In this document: positions 43,715 through 52,876 of the stretch, piece after piece
Layout: each line of letters begins with the position of its first letter
Position numbering within the stretch: position 1 is the first letter of the stretch
DNA from: Roseomonas sp. AR75
Lineage (GTDB): Bacteria; Pseudomonadota; Alphaproteobacteria; Acetobacterales; Acetobacteraceae
Direction of reading: 5' to 3'
Assembly (NCBI RefSeq): GCF_005222815.1
Contig: NZ_STGB01000001.1
Location: 248,001-312,000, forward strand
DNA length: 64,000 nucleotides
Notes under the pieces: model-generated
Told to the model about the DNA's origin: nothing
The model's input: only the letters and a program-made list of their open reading frames with translations
Databases searched by the model: none
Made by a program: the position numbers and the translations under genes

Positions 43715-44703
43715 CCGCCGCCAGGCCCAGCGCTGCCGGCAAGCACGGCGGCCATGGCGGCGCCGCTGTCCACGGCCGCCTCCGCCCTGGCGGCGATGCA
43801 CCAGTCGCCCGCTGCGCCAAGTTTCAGCGCGGGGTCCCACAGGCAGGGAGCGCCGAGCGGCGTCTCCACCAGCGCATATCGCCAGCGATGCGCCGCAACA
43901 TGCAGCGGCTGCGGCAGGCCGCCGCCGGCGAGGGCCGCGAAGGCGGCGAACAGCGCCGAGGCGACTTCCGGCGCCTCGTCCTCAAGGTGCTCGCGGGACC
44001 ATTCGGGCCCGGCCTGCACCACCCAGCATTCGCGGTCCGCATCCCGCCCCGGCTTCGAACTGTCGCGCGCCGCCCAGGTGATGACGCCGCCTGGCATGCG
44101 CATCGAGTCCGGCAGAGGCAACCGTTCCTCGAAGGCTGTCATCAGTGTCCAGCAGGGCGCCATCCGGACCTCCGCCACCACGGCGCTGAGATGCGGTGCC
44201 GGCCCGGCCAGGAGCGCTGCCGCCTGTGGCGCAGGCACGGCCAGGATGACCGCCTCGAACGGTCCTTCCTCGGTCGGTGCCTGTTCGGGCCGGAGGACGC
44301 GTTGCCGCGCCCTGACCGGGACGTGACGAAGGCGCCAGGCACCAGGCTCGCCGACGATCTCGACGACTTCGTGCGAAACGAGGAGGTCGAGACCCTGCGC
44401 CAAGGCGCGCGGGATCGAGGACATGCGCGGGAATCCGACCTGGCGGGTCTCATCGGGCCAGGGTTGGGCGTGGGTTGCCTGCAACGTGGCACGGAACAGC
44501 GTGCCGTGCGCCGTGAGGAACTGGGCGCCATGGTCGAAATCGAGGTTCTGCCCATCCATCTCGACCCGGCGCGTCGCCATGCGCCCGCCGGCAGCCCGAC
44601 CCTTGTCGATCAGCCGGACGGCAATGCCGTGCGCGGCAAGCGTCTTCGCACAAGCAAGACCGGCAAGGCCGGCCCCGACGATCGCAACCGAACCGATGGG
44701 CAT
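43711..44703 (-). CDS. FAD-dependent oxidoreductase, renalase-like
   Basis: 330 aa. VAIVGAGLAGLACAKTLAAHG is the N-terminal FAD-binding fold, followed by GRAAGGRMATRR and the FDHGAQFLTA block seen in renalase and related amine-oxidase-fold proteins; the end has GDWCIAARAEAAVDSG, the second FAD contact. These enzymes oxidise amines or dihydronicotinamide isomers. It follows the AA_synth gene by 39 bp, a wider gap than others in this run, so a second transcript could start here. Confidence 0.85.
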   Translation of the reverse strand: MPIGSVAIVGAGLAGLACAKTLAAHGIAVRLIDKGRAAGGRMATRRVEMDGQNLDFDHGAQFLTAHGTLFRATLQATHAQPWPDETRQVGFPRMSSIPRALAQGLDLLVSHEVVEIVGEPGAWRLRHVPVRARQRVLRPEQAPTEEGPFEAVILAVPAPQAAALLAGPAPHLSAVVAEVRMAPCWTLMTAFEERLPLPDSMRMPGGVITWAARDSSKPGRDADRECWVVQAGPEWSREHLEDEAPEVASALFAAFAALAGGGLPQPLHVAAHRWRYALVETPLGAPCLWDPALKLGAAGDWCIAARAEAAVDSGAAMAAVLAGSAGPGGG

Positions 44704-44742
44704 GGCGCGTATATGGCGCCTGGCGAGGCCGACGGGAAGCGC

Positions 44743-45330
44743 CTAGCGCTGTCCGTCCCAGGCGGAGATCTCGTCCTGCCGCAGTCCGCCGACCCGGGCG
44801 TGCGGGCGTGGCCCGGTGGTCATGGCCAGCGCGAAGAGGATCTCGTCCGGTCGCGGCGCGTCCGGAACGACGCAGGTGATGCCGTCGAAATGGCTGCGGA
44901 CATAGGCGGCGTTGCGGTGGTGGATGGGGATGTCGAGCACGCCGCCCATCGGTCCGACCTTGGTCATGGAAGGCACTATGGCGAGCGCCTTGCCGAGCAG
45001 CCCGCGCATCGCATAACCGCCGGCGACGTGCCAGAGCGCCCCATGTTCCAGTTCGCCCGCGGATCCCACCAGCCCGCCCTTGCCATAGGCCTCGACCGCA
45101 TCCGGGTTGCCGCCCAGCCCGGCGAGCAGCCTTTCGGCGACCATGAGGCCGATCGGCTTCATCGCCTCCATCATCCACATCAACTCAGGCTCGTAGCGCC
45201 CGGCGAACGGATTGCGCAGGATCACGGCGCACCAACCCTTCAGGATCGGCCTGGCCAGGACCGGGCCGCCATCGTGGCGCGTTTCCTCAACGTGGATGGC
45301 TGTCTTGCGGATGATGAGCTCCTGAGTCAT
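44743..45330 (-). CDS. Amino acid synthesis (AA_synth/DUF1185) family protein
   Basis: 195 aa, cytoplasmic. IRKTAIHVEETRHDGG at the start and A-V-I-L-R-N-P-F-A-G-R-Y-E in the next strand are the family marks, followed by GGYAMRGLLGKALAIVPSMTK and a final WDGQR. Despite its name the biochemical activity is not established. Homologues recur beside UPF0280 and 6-hydroxynicotinate-reductase-like genes, as here: the start overlaps the UPF0280 stop by ATGA. Confidence 0.85.
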   Translation of the reverse strand: MTQELIIRKTAIHVEETRHDGGPVLARPILKGWCAVILRNPFAGRYEPELMWMMEAMKPIGLMVAERLLAGLGGNPDAVEAYGKGGLVGSAGELEHGALWHVAGGYAMRGLLGKALAIVPSMTKVGPMGGVLDIPIHHRNAAYVRSHFDGITCVVPDAPRPDEILFALAMTTGPRPHARVGGLRQDEISAWDGQR

Positions 45331-46187
45331 GCGGCCCTGACCTGAAGAATTGGCCTGCCGGTCAGGCGGAACTGTCCGGCCAGGCGGAGTGCGGCGGCGC
45401 GGATCAGCCCATTGCCGACAAAGGATGCGGCGCAGATGAGCCCCGCGGTGAGGGCATGGGCTATCTCGTCAGCCGCGAGTTGGCCGACCTCCGTCGTGAC
45501 GAGGCGGTCACCGAGGTCGCTGTCAGGATCGAGCGAGCAGGCCGGCGCACGGCTTACGGCGGGACTGTCCAGCGTGACGGCATTGGCGATCAGCGTGGCG
45601 GCGGCGTCTGCTGTCGCGGCATCGCGCGCGAGCACGGTGACCGCATCGGCGATGCCGAGCGACATCGATCGCCCATGGCGGCCGGAGGTGGCGATACCGC
45701 CTATGCCATCGGCGTGGCCGACCGTCAGTGTCGCGTCGAAGGTCGGGATTGTGCCGGACGGATCGTGGCCGACCATGCCCAAGGTCAGCACCTCTTCCGG
45801 GCTGACGAACAGAGCGACATCGCCGCCATCGTTGACGAAGGCTTTCGTCATCGCTGGCGCCGCGATCCGCATCGCCGCCAGCAACTCATCCGCAACCGCG
45901 CCCGCCACCGCAGCCATCGGGGTCAGCCAGGCGCCGCTGCGTGCGAACGGGATGCAAGCCGCGTGCATTCGCCGAGCGACCGGCCCATGCAGCAGGCCGC
46001 GGTCGTCGATGGCGCGGCGCAGGTCCGGCAGTTCGGCGACCAGTTCCTGCAGGATCGTGGCGAAGCGTGCACTCGCGGCGCGCTCCGCGGCTTGCACTTC
46101 CTGTGCGCTGCCCCAGGCGCGCAACACCACGTCGATCGGGCCGTGCTGCAGATGCAGGCGCTCTCCCGCCAGACGTTGCGCGATCAT
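45327..46187 (-). CDS. UPF0280 family (ApbE-like fold) protein
   Basis: 286 aa. The sequence contains L-H-L-Q-H-G-P-I-D near the start, AFVNDGGDVALFVSPEE, and SMSLGIADAVTVLA, which match UPF0280 proteins, relatives of the FAD:protein FMN transferase ApbE. By homology it could attach a flavin to, or act as chaperone for, a neighbouring protein, but no activity is proven. Both ends overlap neighbours by 4 bp. The longest open frame extends far upstream into the next gene and is not coding there. Confidence 0.83.
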   Translation of the reverse strand: MIAQRLAGERLHLQHGPIDVVLRAWGSAQEVQAAERAASARFATILQELVAELPDLRRAIDDRGLLHGPVARRMHAACIPFARSGAWLTPMAAVAGAVADELLAAMRIAAPAMTKAFVNDGGDVALFVSPEEVLTLGMVGHDPSGTIPTFDATLTVGHADGIGGIATSGRHGRSMSLGIADAVTVLARDAATADAAATLIANAVTLDSPAVSRAPACSLDPDSDLGDRLVTTEVGQLAADEIAHALTAGLICAASFVGNGLIRAAALRLAGQFRLTGRPILQVRAA

Positions 46188-47683
46188 GGCTTCGCGAAGG
46201 GCCAGGGGTTGCCGGCGATCCAGCCCTCGACGCGGAGCTGGCCCCCGAGGCCCATCAGCAGCTGCTCGACCGGGACGATCTCGCTGATGTGGCCGCCGAG
46301 TTGCGCGTAGAGCGCGCGAGACAGCGTGAATTCGATCGGTGCGACGAGCGCGGGCGTGGGCACGTAGCCGAAGGCATTGCCGGGAAAGCGCAGCACATCG
46401 GCCATGATGGTGATGCCGCCGCCAGGCCAGAGGTAGCACGGCGCGCCGCCCATGGTGACCCGCACGCCGCCAGCGGCGACCGCGCGTGTCAGCAGCACCG
46501 GATTCTCCGTCACGCCGGCGCGCAGCGAGCCGCCGGCACCAGCCATGAAGATCACGGAGCAGAGCGACGGCTCGCAGTTTTCCCCGATGCGGTCCACCAC
46601 GCGGCGGACTGCCTCGGGCATCGGCGCTGGAACCGGCCTCAGGCGCTCGTCCAGCACGCACCACAGGGCATGATCGCCGGTGGTGGAGGTCATCAGCAGC
46701 CTCAAACCGGGCCAGGCGATCTTCGGGTCGATGCTGTCGATGATCTCGAGCGGATCGGTGATGTCGGTCCCGCCCCAGCCGAGGCCAGGGCTGGCAACCT
46801 GGAAGTAGCGACCCGGCGTCGACCTGCGTCCGCGCACGCGAATGCCTGCCGGCGGCATGCCCAGCACCTTGCCCGCCTGGTGCTCCGACAGCACCCCCGT
46901 GATGTGATCGTCGACCACGATCACCTCATCGGCCTGTCCGAGCCACTGCTGCGCGAAGATGCCGACCGTGGCGCTTCCGCAGCCGACGCGCATGCGATGT
47001 TCCGGCGTGCCGTCCACGATCGGTGCATGACCCGCCTGGACCACCACCTCGTGCCCGCCATCGATGGTCAGCGTCACCGGCTGCGCCGCGCAGAGCGCGA
47101 GCAGCGTCTCGCAGGTGACGCTGCCTTCGCGCTTGGAGCCGCCTGTCAGGTGGCGCACGCCGCCGAGACTGAGCATCTGGCTGCCGTATTCCGCGGTGGT
47201 GACGTGTCCTATCTGCTCGCCCTTGGCACGCACTGGCGCAGACTCGGGACCGAGGTGGCGGTCGGTGTCGATCTTCACCTTGACGCCGCAGTAGCTGAAG
47301 ATCCCCTCCGTCACGACCGTGACCGTGTCCACGCCGTCATGCTGGCTGCCAACGATGAAGGGCGCCGGCTTGTAGTCGGGATAGGTGGTGCCGGCCCCGA
47401 CCCCCGTGACGAAGGCTCGAGCCGGATCGAGCAGAGTGCCGTCCCACGCGTCGTTTGCGAATGCGACGAGCGGTGCGCCGGTTTCGACAGCATGCGCCAG
47501 CGTCAAGGCCGGGTCCGTGCGCACCAAGTGACCATTCTCATTCGCGTAGCGGCTGCACGCACCCGCGCGGCCTGGGCGGATGCGGCACAGCACCGGGCAG
47601 GCATCGCATCGGATTATGCCATCGGCCCCTTCGGCCTGCCCGAACTTCTCCGATCGTGCGGCGGCGCTGACCCTATCGGACAT
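46184..47683 (-). CDS. Protein of the type annotated as 6-hydroxynicotinate reductase
   Basis: 499 aa. The N-terminal CDACPVLCRIRPGRAGACSR has four Cys (C-x2-C-x3-C then C after nine), a likely iron-sulfur or metal site. Other blocks: GTTYPDYKPAPFIVGSQHDG, VTEGIFSYCGVKVK, GCGSATVGIFAQQW and EVIVVDDHITGV. From memory, such proteins are listed as 6-hydroxynicotinate reductases in databases and stand beside UPF0280 and AA_synth genes, but that name comes from an anaerobic clostridial pathway and may not apply here. It overlaps HyuB by 11 bp and UPF0280 by 4 bp. Confidence 0.7.
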   Translation of the reverse strand: MSDRVSAAARSEKFGQAEGADGIIRCDACPVLCRIRPGRAGACSRYANENGHLVRTDPALTLAHAVETGAPLVAFANDAWDGTLLDPARAFVTGVGAGTTYPDYKPAPFIVGSQHDGVDTVTVVTEGIFSYCGVKVKIDTDRHLGPESAPVRAKGEQIGHVTTAEYGSQMLSLGGVRHLTGGSKREGSVTCETLLALCAAQPVTLTIDGGHEVVVQAGHAPIVDGTPEHRMRVGCGSATVGIFAQQWLGQADEVIVVDDHITGVLSEHQAGKVLGMPPAGIRVRGRRSTPGRYFQVASPGLGWGGTDITDPLEIIDSIDPKIAWPGLRLLMTSTTGDHALWCVLDERLRPVPAPMPEAVRRVVDRIGENCEPSLCSVIFMAGAGGSLRAGVTENPVLLTRAVAAGGVRVTMGGAPCYLWPGGGITIMADVLRFPGNAFGYVPTPALVAPIEFTLSRALYAQLGGHISEIVPVEQLLMGLGGQLRVEGWIAGNPWPFAKP

Positions 47684-49376
47684 CCGTTGCCTCCGGCCCG
47701 GTGTAGGCTCCGAAGAGGCCCGCCGCCTGGGCGGCCGTATAGTAGCCGCGGGCGACGTCGCGGGCGACGAGGTCGCGTTCGCGGGTTAGCGGGTCGCCAT
47801 AGCCGCCGCCACCAGGGGTCATCACCTCCACACGGTCGCCTGCCTGGAGTCGCAGGCCCTGGTCCTTCGAAAGATGCTCCGGCGTCGTGCTGATGCCGCC
47901 GCGATGAAGCTTCACGACATTGGGCGCGCCGGCCCCGCCGCCCAGAACGCCAGGCGGTCCGAAGCGGCCATGATCCATGACGAAACTCGCGCGCGCCTCG
48001 CCACGGAGCAACTCGACCTCGTAATGCACGCCGAAGCCACCCCGCCGCCTGCCAGCGCCGCCCGACCCTTCATGGATGGCGAAGCGACGGAACAGCACGG
48101 GGTAATACTGCTCCATCACCTCGACCGGTGCAGTCTTGCTGATCCCGATGGTGGAGCAGCCGTTCGTCAGGCCGTCCTCTGCCGCGTTGCCGCCGTAGCC
48201 GCCGCCGGTGATCTGGTACATCACGTAACCTGCGTTGCGCGCGGGATCGAAGCCGCCCAGGGCGAAATTGCCGGATGTGCCGGCGGGCGCAGCCCAGAGT
48301 TCCTCGGGAATGGCCTGGGCCAGGGCAAGGAAGACTGCTTCCGCAACGCGCTGACTGACCTCGGCCGCGCAGCCCGACACGGGGCGCGGATACCGTGCGT
48401 CGAGGAATGTGCCCTCAGGCCGCTTTACGAGCAGCGGTTCGAAGGTGCCCGCATTGATCGGGACATGCGGGAAGACATGCTTCACGCCCAGATAGATCGC
48501 GCTGCAGGTCGTCGCCCAGACTGAGTTCATGGGGCCCTGGCAAGGCGGAGAACTTCCGGACAGGTCGAAGGTGAGCATGTCATCGCTCTTCGTAAGCGCA
48601 AGGCCGATGCGCAGCGGCTCGTTCACCACCCCGTCGGAATCCACGAAGGTCTCGGCCCGATAGGTGCCGTCAGGTATGCGCCGGATCTCCGCGCGCATGC
48701 GGTCGGCTGCCCGGGCGCGAATGGCCGCGATCGACTCGCGCAGCGTGGCGGCGCCGTAGCGAGCGAGCAACTCCGTCAGCCGGGACTCGCCGACCATCAG
48801 TGCCGCCGCCTGGGCATTGATGTCGCCGATGCGCTGCTCGGCGACGCGGATGTTCGACTGGATGATGGCGAGGATCTCTCGGTCCAGTTCGCCGCGCTTG
48901 AACAACTTCACAGGCGGCAGGCGCAGCCCCTCCTGCTCGACCTCGGTGGCGTGCGCGCTGAAGCCGCCGGGCACCATGCCGCCGATATCGGGCCAGTGGC
49001 CGGTGTTCTGCAGCCAGCAGAACAACGCACCGTCGACGAAGAACGGACGCGCGAAGCGCACATCCATCAGATGCGTGCCGCCGAGATAGGGATCGTTCAC
49101 GATGTAGATGTCGCCCGGCTCGGGCGGCGCGACGGCGCCTTCCCTGATCAGGCGCGCAAGATGGGCCGCGGAGTGCGCCATCGTGCCTACGAACACCGGC
49201 AGGCCGAGTTCGCCCTGCGCGATGAGGTCTCCGTCCGGTCCGTAGATGCCATCCGAACGGTCATCCGCCTCCGCGATCACCGGCGAGAATGCGGCGCGCG
49301 AGAAGGCGATGTCCATCTCGTTGCAGACCTGCTGCAAGCCGGCCTGGATGACGGCCAGGGTGAGCGCGTCGATCAT
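47673..49376 (-). CDS. Hydantoinase B/oxoprolinase family subunit
   Basis: 567 aa. AGLQQVCNEMDIAFSRAAFSP, then the ADDRSDGIYGPDG and GDIYIVNDPYLGGTHLMD blocks, and a late GGGYGGNAAEDGL are typical of HyuB-type subunits. With HyuA it forms ATP-dependent hydrolases of N-heterocycles (5-oxoproline, N-methylhydantoin) or acetone/acetophenone carboxylases. The start overlaps the HyuA stop by ATGA. No carboxylase third subunit is present, favouring the hydrolase type. Confidence 0.88.
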   Translation of the reverse strand: MIDALTLAVIQAGLQQVCNEMDIAFSRAAFSPVIAEADDRSDGIYGPDGDLIAQGELGLPVFVGTMAHSAAHLARLIREGAVAPPEPGDIYIVNDPYLGGTHLMDVRFARPFFVDGALFCWLQNTGHWPDIGGMVPGGFSAHATEVEQEGLRLPPVKLFKRGELDREILAIIQSNIRVAEQRIGDINAQAAALMVGESRLTELLARYGAATLRESIAAIRARAADRMRAEIRRIPDGTYRAETFVDSDGVVNEPLRIGLALTKSDDMLTFDLSGSSPPCQGPMNSVWATTCSAIYLGVKHVFPHVPINAGTFEPLLVKRPEGTFLDARYPRPVSGCAAEVSQRVAEAVFLALAQAIPEELWAAPAGTSGNFALGGFDPARNAGYVMYQITGGGYGGNAAEDGLTNGCSTIGISKTAPVEVMEQYYPVLFRRFAIHEGSGGAGRRRGGFGVHYEVELLRGEARASFVMDHGRFGPPGVLGGGAGAPNVVKLHRGGISTTPEHLSKDQGLRLQAGDRVEVMTPGGGGYGDPLTRERDLVARDVARGYYTAAQAAGLFGAYTGPEATDVR

Positions 49377-51391
49377 GGCGACACCCTGATGCGAAGGTTG
49401 CCGATGGTATCCACGGCGGCGATCGAGCCGGGTTCCAGCACCGTCGTGGCATCCGCCTGCTGGATGATGGCGGGTCCTTCGATGCGGTCTCCAGGCGCGA
49501 GCCGCTCCCGCTGCCAGACAGCCGCTTCGTGCCAGATGCCGCCGGCGTAGAACGCGCGTGTGCCGACACGCGCCTCGCCGCGTTCGCCGCCCAGCAGCGA
49601 GGAGAGCGAGAAGCCTCGGCGCCTGCCGATCACGCTGGTGTTGAGGTTGACAAGCACGGCGCGGATCTCGGGCAGGCGGACCTGGAAGCGCCCGAAGTAG
49701 GCCGTTTCGAAGGCGGCCTGGACCTCGGCGCGGGTCATTGTGGGATGTGGCAGAGCGACCCGGATCAGATGCGTCTGGCCACGGAACTGCATGTCGGCGG
49801 AATGCAGCACGACCGCTTCCTCCACCTCGCCTCGCTCGGCCAGAACGGTGGCGAGGCCGCGATGTCGCTGCATGCCGAGCGTGGTCGCGATCTCCTCCTC
49901 CGGAATATCGTCCAGCGCGCGGTTCAATGTGTTGACCAGGTCCTGACGGAGATCGGCCACCAGGCAGCCCAGCGCATTCGTCAATCCCGGCCGGGCCGGG
50001 ATCAGGACCTCGGGAATACCGATCTCCCGGGCCAGTGCCACCGCGTGCAGCGGACCGGCGCCACCGAAGGCGAAGAGAGCGAAGGCGCGCGGGTCGTGCC
50101 CCTTCGACAGCGACACCATGCGGATGGCGCCAGTCATGTGGATATTGGCTAATCGTATCGAAGCCTCGGCGGCCTCTTCGACGCTCATGCCGAGCGGCGC
50201 GCCGATGTCGCGTTCGAAGGCAGCGCGCACCAGTTCGAGCTTCACGGCTTCCCGCACCGCGAGCAGACGCTCCGGATCGAGGCGGCCCAGCACCAGGTTC
50301 GCGTCGGTGACGGTCGGCCGCGTGCCGCCGCGGCCGTAGCAGATCGGGCCGGGATTGCTGCCCGCGCTTTCCGGACCGACGCGCAGCATGCCCGCGCGAT
50401 CGAGCCCCGCGATGGATCCGCCACCTGCGCCGACCGTGCGCACATCGACCATCGGAAGGTGGATCGGCAGGCCATAGGCGATGGACAACTCGGCCGAGAC
50501 TTCCGGTACGCCGCCGGCGATCAGGGCCACATCGGTCGACGTGCCACCCATGTCGTAAGTGATGGCGTTGCGTAGCCCGCTTTGCGCGAGCGTCGCAGCC
50601 GCCGCCATGACGCCGGAAGCCGGGCCGGACATGACCGTCTTGGCGGCTTCGCGCGCCACGAGCCGCGCCGGCACCGTTCCGCCGTTGCCGTTCATCACCA
50701 GCAGGTCGTGGCGATGACCGCGCGCGGCAAGCTGATCCTGGAGGCGGCGAAGGTAGCGGTCCAGCACGGGCTGGACGGCGGCATTCACGCTGGCCGTGGT
50801 TCCCCGTTCGTACTCCCTGAACTCGGACAGGAGTTCGTGGCCAAGCGTGATGTAGTCATTTGGCCAGAGCGCGCGGACGATCTCGCCGGCTCGGCGCTCA
50901 TGTGCAGGGTTGGCATAGGAATGCAAGAAATGGACGACGATGGCCTCGCAGCCTGCCTCGACCAGGGCGCGCGCCTCCCGCTCCACGGACTGCTCATCGA
51001 GCGGCGTCAGGACGTTGCCGCGGGCATCCATGCGCTCGGCGACCTCGCGCCGAAGCTCACGCGGGACGAGTGGCTCGAAGCTGCCGGTCAGGCCGTAGGG
51101 ATGCGGGCGCGTGCGCCGGCCGAGTTCCAGCACATCGCGGAAGCCCATCGTCGTGATGAGTCCGACCCGTGCAAGCTTGCGCTCCAGCACGGCGTTCGTG
51201 GTCGCCGTGGTACCGTGGATGATCAAGTCGAGCGATGCGGGGTCGGCGCCCGCAGCCTCGATCGCGGCGATGACGCCGTCCGCCTGGTTCGGTGTGGTCG
51301 GAACCTTGGCAAGCCGCACGCGACCGTCCGGATCCTGCAGCAGCAGGTCGGTAAATGTGCCCCCGACATCTATGCCGGCGACCGCCCTCAT
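49373..51391 (-). CDS. Hydantoinase A/oxoprolinase family subunit
   Basis: 672 aa. GIDVGGTFTDLLL is the actin-like ATP site at the N-terminus; IIHGTTATTNAVLERK, VMNGNGGTVPA, SGPASGVMAAAATL, YDMGGTSTDVALI and FAFGGAGPLHAVALA are the ordered family blocks. It couples ATP hydrolysis to opening of a cyclic amide together with HyuB. It overlaps LivF's stop by ATGA, linking uptake and hydrolysis in one transcript. Confidence 0.9.
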   Translation of the reverse strand: MRAVAGIDVGGTFTDLLLQDPDGRVRLAKVPTTPNQADGVIAAIEAAGADPASLDLIIHGTTATTNAVLERKLARVGLITTMGFRDVLELGRRTRPHPYGLTGSFEPLVPRELRREVAERMDARGNVLTPLDEQSVEREARALVEAGCEAIVVHFLHSYANPAHERRAGEIVRALWPNDYITLGHELLSEFREYERGTTASVNAAVQPVLDRYLRRLQDQLAARGHRHDLLVMNGNGGTVPARLVAREAAKTVMSGPASGVMAAAATLAQSGLRNAITYDMGGTSTDVALIAGGVPEVSAELSIAYGLPIHLPMVDVRTVGAGGGSIAGLDRAGMLRVGPESAGSNPGPICYGRGGTRPTVTDANLVLGRLDPERLLAVREAVKLELVRAAFERDIGAPLGMSVEEAAEASIRLANIHMTGAIRMVSLSKGHDPRAFALFAFGGAGPLHAVALAREIGIPEVLIPARPGLTNALGCLVADLRQDLVNTLNRALDDIPEEEIATTLGMQRHRGLATVLAERGEVEEAVVLHSADMQFRGQTHLIRVALPHPTMTRAEVQAAFETAYFGRFQVRLPEIRAVLVNLNTSVIGRRRGFSLSSLLGGERGEARVGTRAFYAGGIWHEAAVWQRERLAPGDRIEGPAIIQQADATTVLEPGSIAAVDTIGNLRIRVSP

Positions 51392-52101
51392 ACGGTCAGA
51401 TATGCCTCGCGGACGGCGTCGTCCGCTTCGAGGCTTTCCATCGTTCCTTCATAGCGTATCTCGCCACGCTCGATCACATAGGCGCGGTCCGCAACGGCCG
51501 CAGCGAAATCCAGATTCTGCTCCGACAGTAGCACGGCGATGCCTTCTGCCTTCATCCTGGATACTGCCTCTGCCATCTGCTCCACGATCACGGGAGCGAG
51601 CCCTTCGGAAGGTTCGTCCAGGAGTACGGCCTCCGGGTTGCCCATGAGGGTGCGCGCGATGGTCAGCATCTGCTGCTCGCCGCCTGACATGGCGGAGGCG
51701 CGCCGGCCACGCATCTCCGAAAGGTTCGGGAAGACGGCGAAAAGCCGTTCCGGCGTCCAGGGCTCACGGCCGGAGCGGGCGGGCTTGCGGCCGACCTCCA
51801 GATTTTCGAAGACGGTGAGATCAGTGAAGATCCGGCGGTCTTCCGGCACATAGCCGAGACCGAGGCGGGCAATACGGAACGGCGCCATGCCCGTGACGTC
51901 CGAGCCATCGAAGCGTACACGGCCGCCGCGCGGTGCCAGCAAACCCATGATGGCCTTCATGGTCGTGGACTTGCCCGCGCCATTTCGGCCCATGAGCGCT
52001 GCGACCTCGCCACGGTGCAGCGTGAGGGTGACGCCGAACAGCACCTCCGCCGGGCCATAGCCTGCCTTGAGCCCATCGACCTGCAGCACAGGCTCAGCCA
52101 T
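51388..52101 (-). CDS. livF: Branched-chain-amino-acid-type ABC ATPase, LivF
   Basis: 237 aa. Walker A GRNGAGKST, signature MSGGEQQMLTIARTLM, Walker B AVLLDEPSEGLAP and the closing LSEQN block are those of LivF. The importer class is hydrophobic amino acid transport (HAAT); many HAAT systems carry amides, urea or aromatics, so leucine is not implied. It overlaps LivG's stop by 8 bp. Confidence 0.9.
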   Translation of the reverse strand: MAEPVLQVDGLKAGYGPAEVLFGVTLTLHRGEVAALMGRNGAGKSTTMKAIMGLLAPRGGRVRFDGSDVTGMAPFRIARLGLGYVPEDRRIFTDLTVFENLEVGRKPARSGREPWTPERLFAVFPNLSEMRGRRASAMSGGEQQMLTIARTLMGNPEAVLLDEPSEGLAPVIVEQMAEAVSRMKAEGIAVLLSEQNLDFAAAVADRAYVIERGEIRYEGTMESLEADDAVREAYLTV

Positions 52102-52876
52102 GCGCGGCCTTCCGCGCCCGCAGCGCGGCCTTGTGGCCGGTGGTGCCGAGATAGACGCGCTTCACCTGCTCGTCGGTGCGTACCTCCTCCGGCGATCCCC
52201 GCGCAATGATCTCGCCCCGGACAAGGACGATGATGCGATCGGCATGGGCGAAGACGGCGTCCATGTCGTGCTCGGTGAAGAGGACGCCGATGTCCTGCTC
52301 CCGTGCGATGTTGGCGGTCAGTTGCATCAGTGCCGCACGCTCGCGCGGCGCCATGCCGGCGGTGGGCTCGTCCATCAGCAGCAGTCGCGGGGACGCGGCG
52401 AGCGCGATGGCGAGTTCCACCCGCTTTACGTCGCCGTACGCCAACTCTCCGATAGGGCGATCGGCGTCGACCTCCATGCCCACGCGGGCGAGTAGCCCAA
52501 GTGCCTCCTGTCGGTGCAGGCTGGCGGCGCGCGCAAGCAGGTCGCGCGTCTGACCGTGGCGTGCGATCAACGCCATCTGGACGTTCTCGACCACGGAGAA
52601 GGAGAGGAAGGTCTGGGCGACCTGGAAGGTGCGGCCGACGCCAAGGCGGCAGACCACGCGCGGTGGAAGACCGGTTATCTCCTCATCGTTCAGGACAACG
52701 CGGCCAGTATCGGGGGTTAGCTGCCCCCCCACCATGTTGAAGGTCGTGGACTTGCCGGCACCGTTCGGGCCGATGATCGCCAGCATCTCCCCTGCGTGAA
52801 GCGAGAACGCGACGTCGCGTGCGGCCACCACGCCGCCGAAGCGCTTGTTCAGGCCTTCGACGCGTAGCAGCGTCAT
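52094..52876 (-). CDS. livG: Branched-chain-amino-acid-type ABC ATPase, LivG
   Basis: 260 aa from the ATG at 52876, which overlaps the LivHM stop by ATGA; the longer frame is within the permease gene. Walker A GPNGAGKST, LivG-type LTGLPPRVVCRLGVGRTFQ region and LLLMDEPTAGMAP (Walker B) are present. The signature is degenerate: around VKRVELAIALA instead of L-S-G-G-Q, as in many LivG proteins (YGDVKRVELA). Confidence 0.88.
   Translation of the reverse strand: MTLLRVEGLNKRFGGVVAARDVAFSLHAGEMLAIIGPNGAGKSTTFNMVGGQLTPDTGRVVLNDEEITGLPPRVVCRLGVGRTFQVAQTFLSFSVVENVQMALIARHGQTRDLLARAASLHRQEALGLLARVGMEVDADRPIGELAYGDVKRVELAIALAASPRLLLMDEPTAGMAPRERAALMQLTANIAREQDIGVLFTEHDMDAVFAHADRIIVLVRGEIIARGSPEEVRTDEQVKRVYLGTTGHKAALRARKAAHG

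Noticed and set aside
47673..51391. Acetone or acetophenone carboxylase
   Set aside because: A third (small or biotin-type) subunit is absent and the linked genes suggest a hydrolase on an N-heterocycle.
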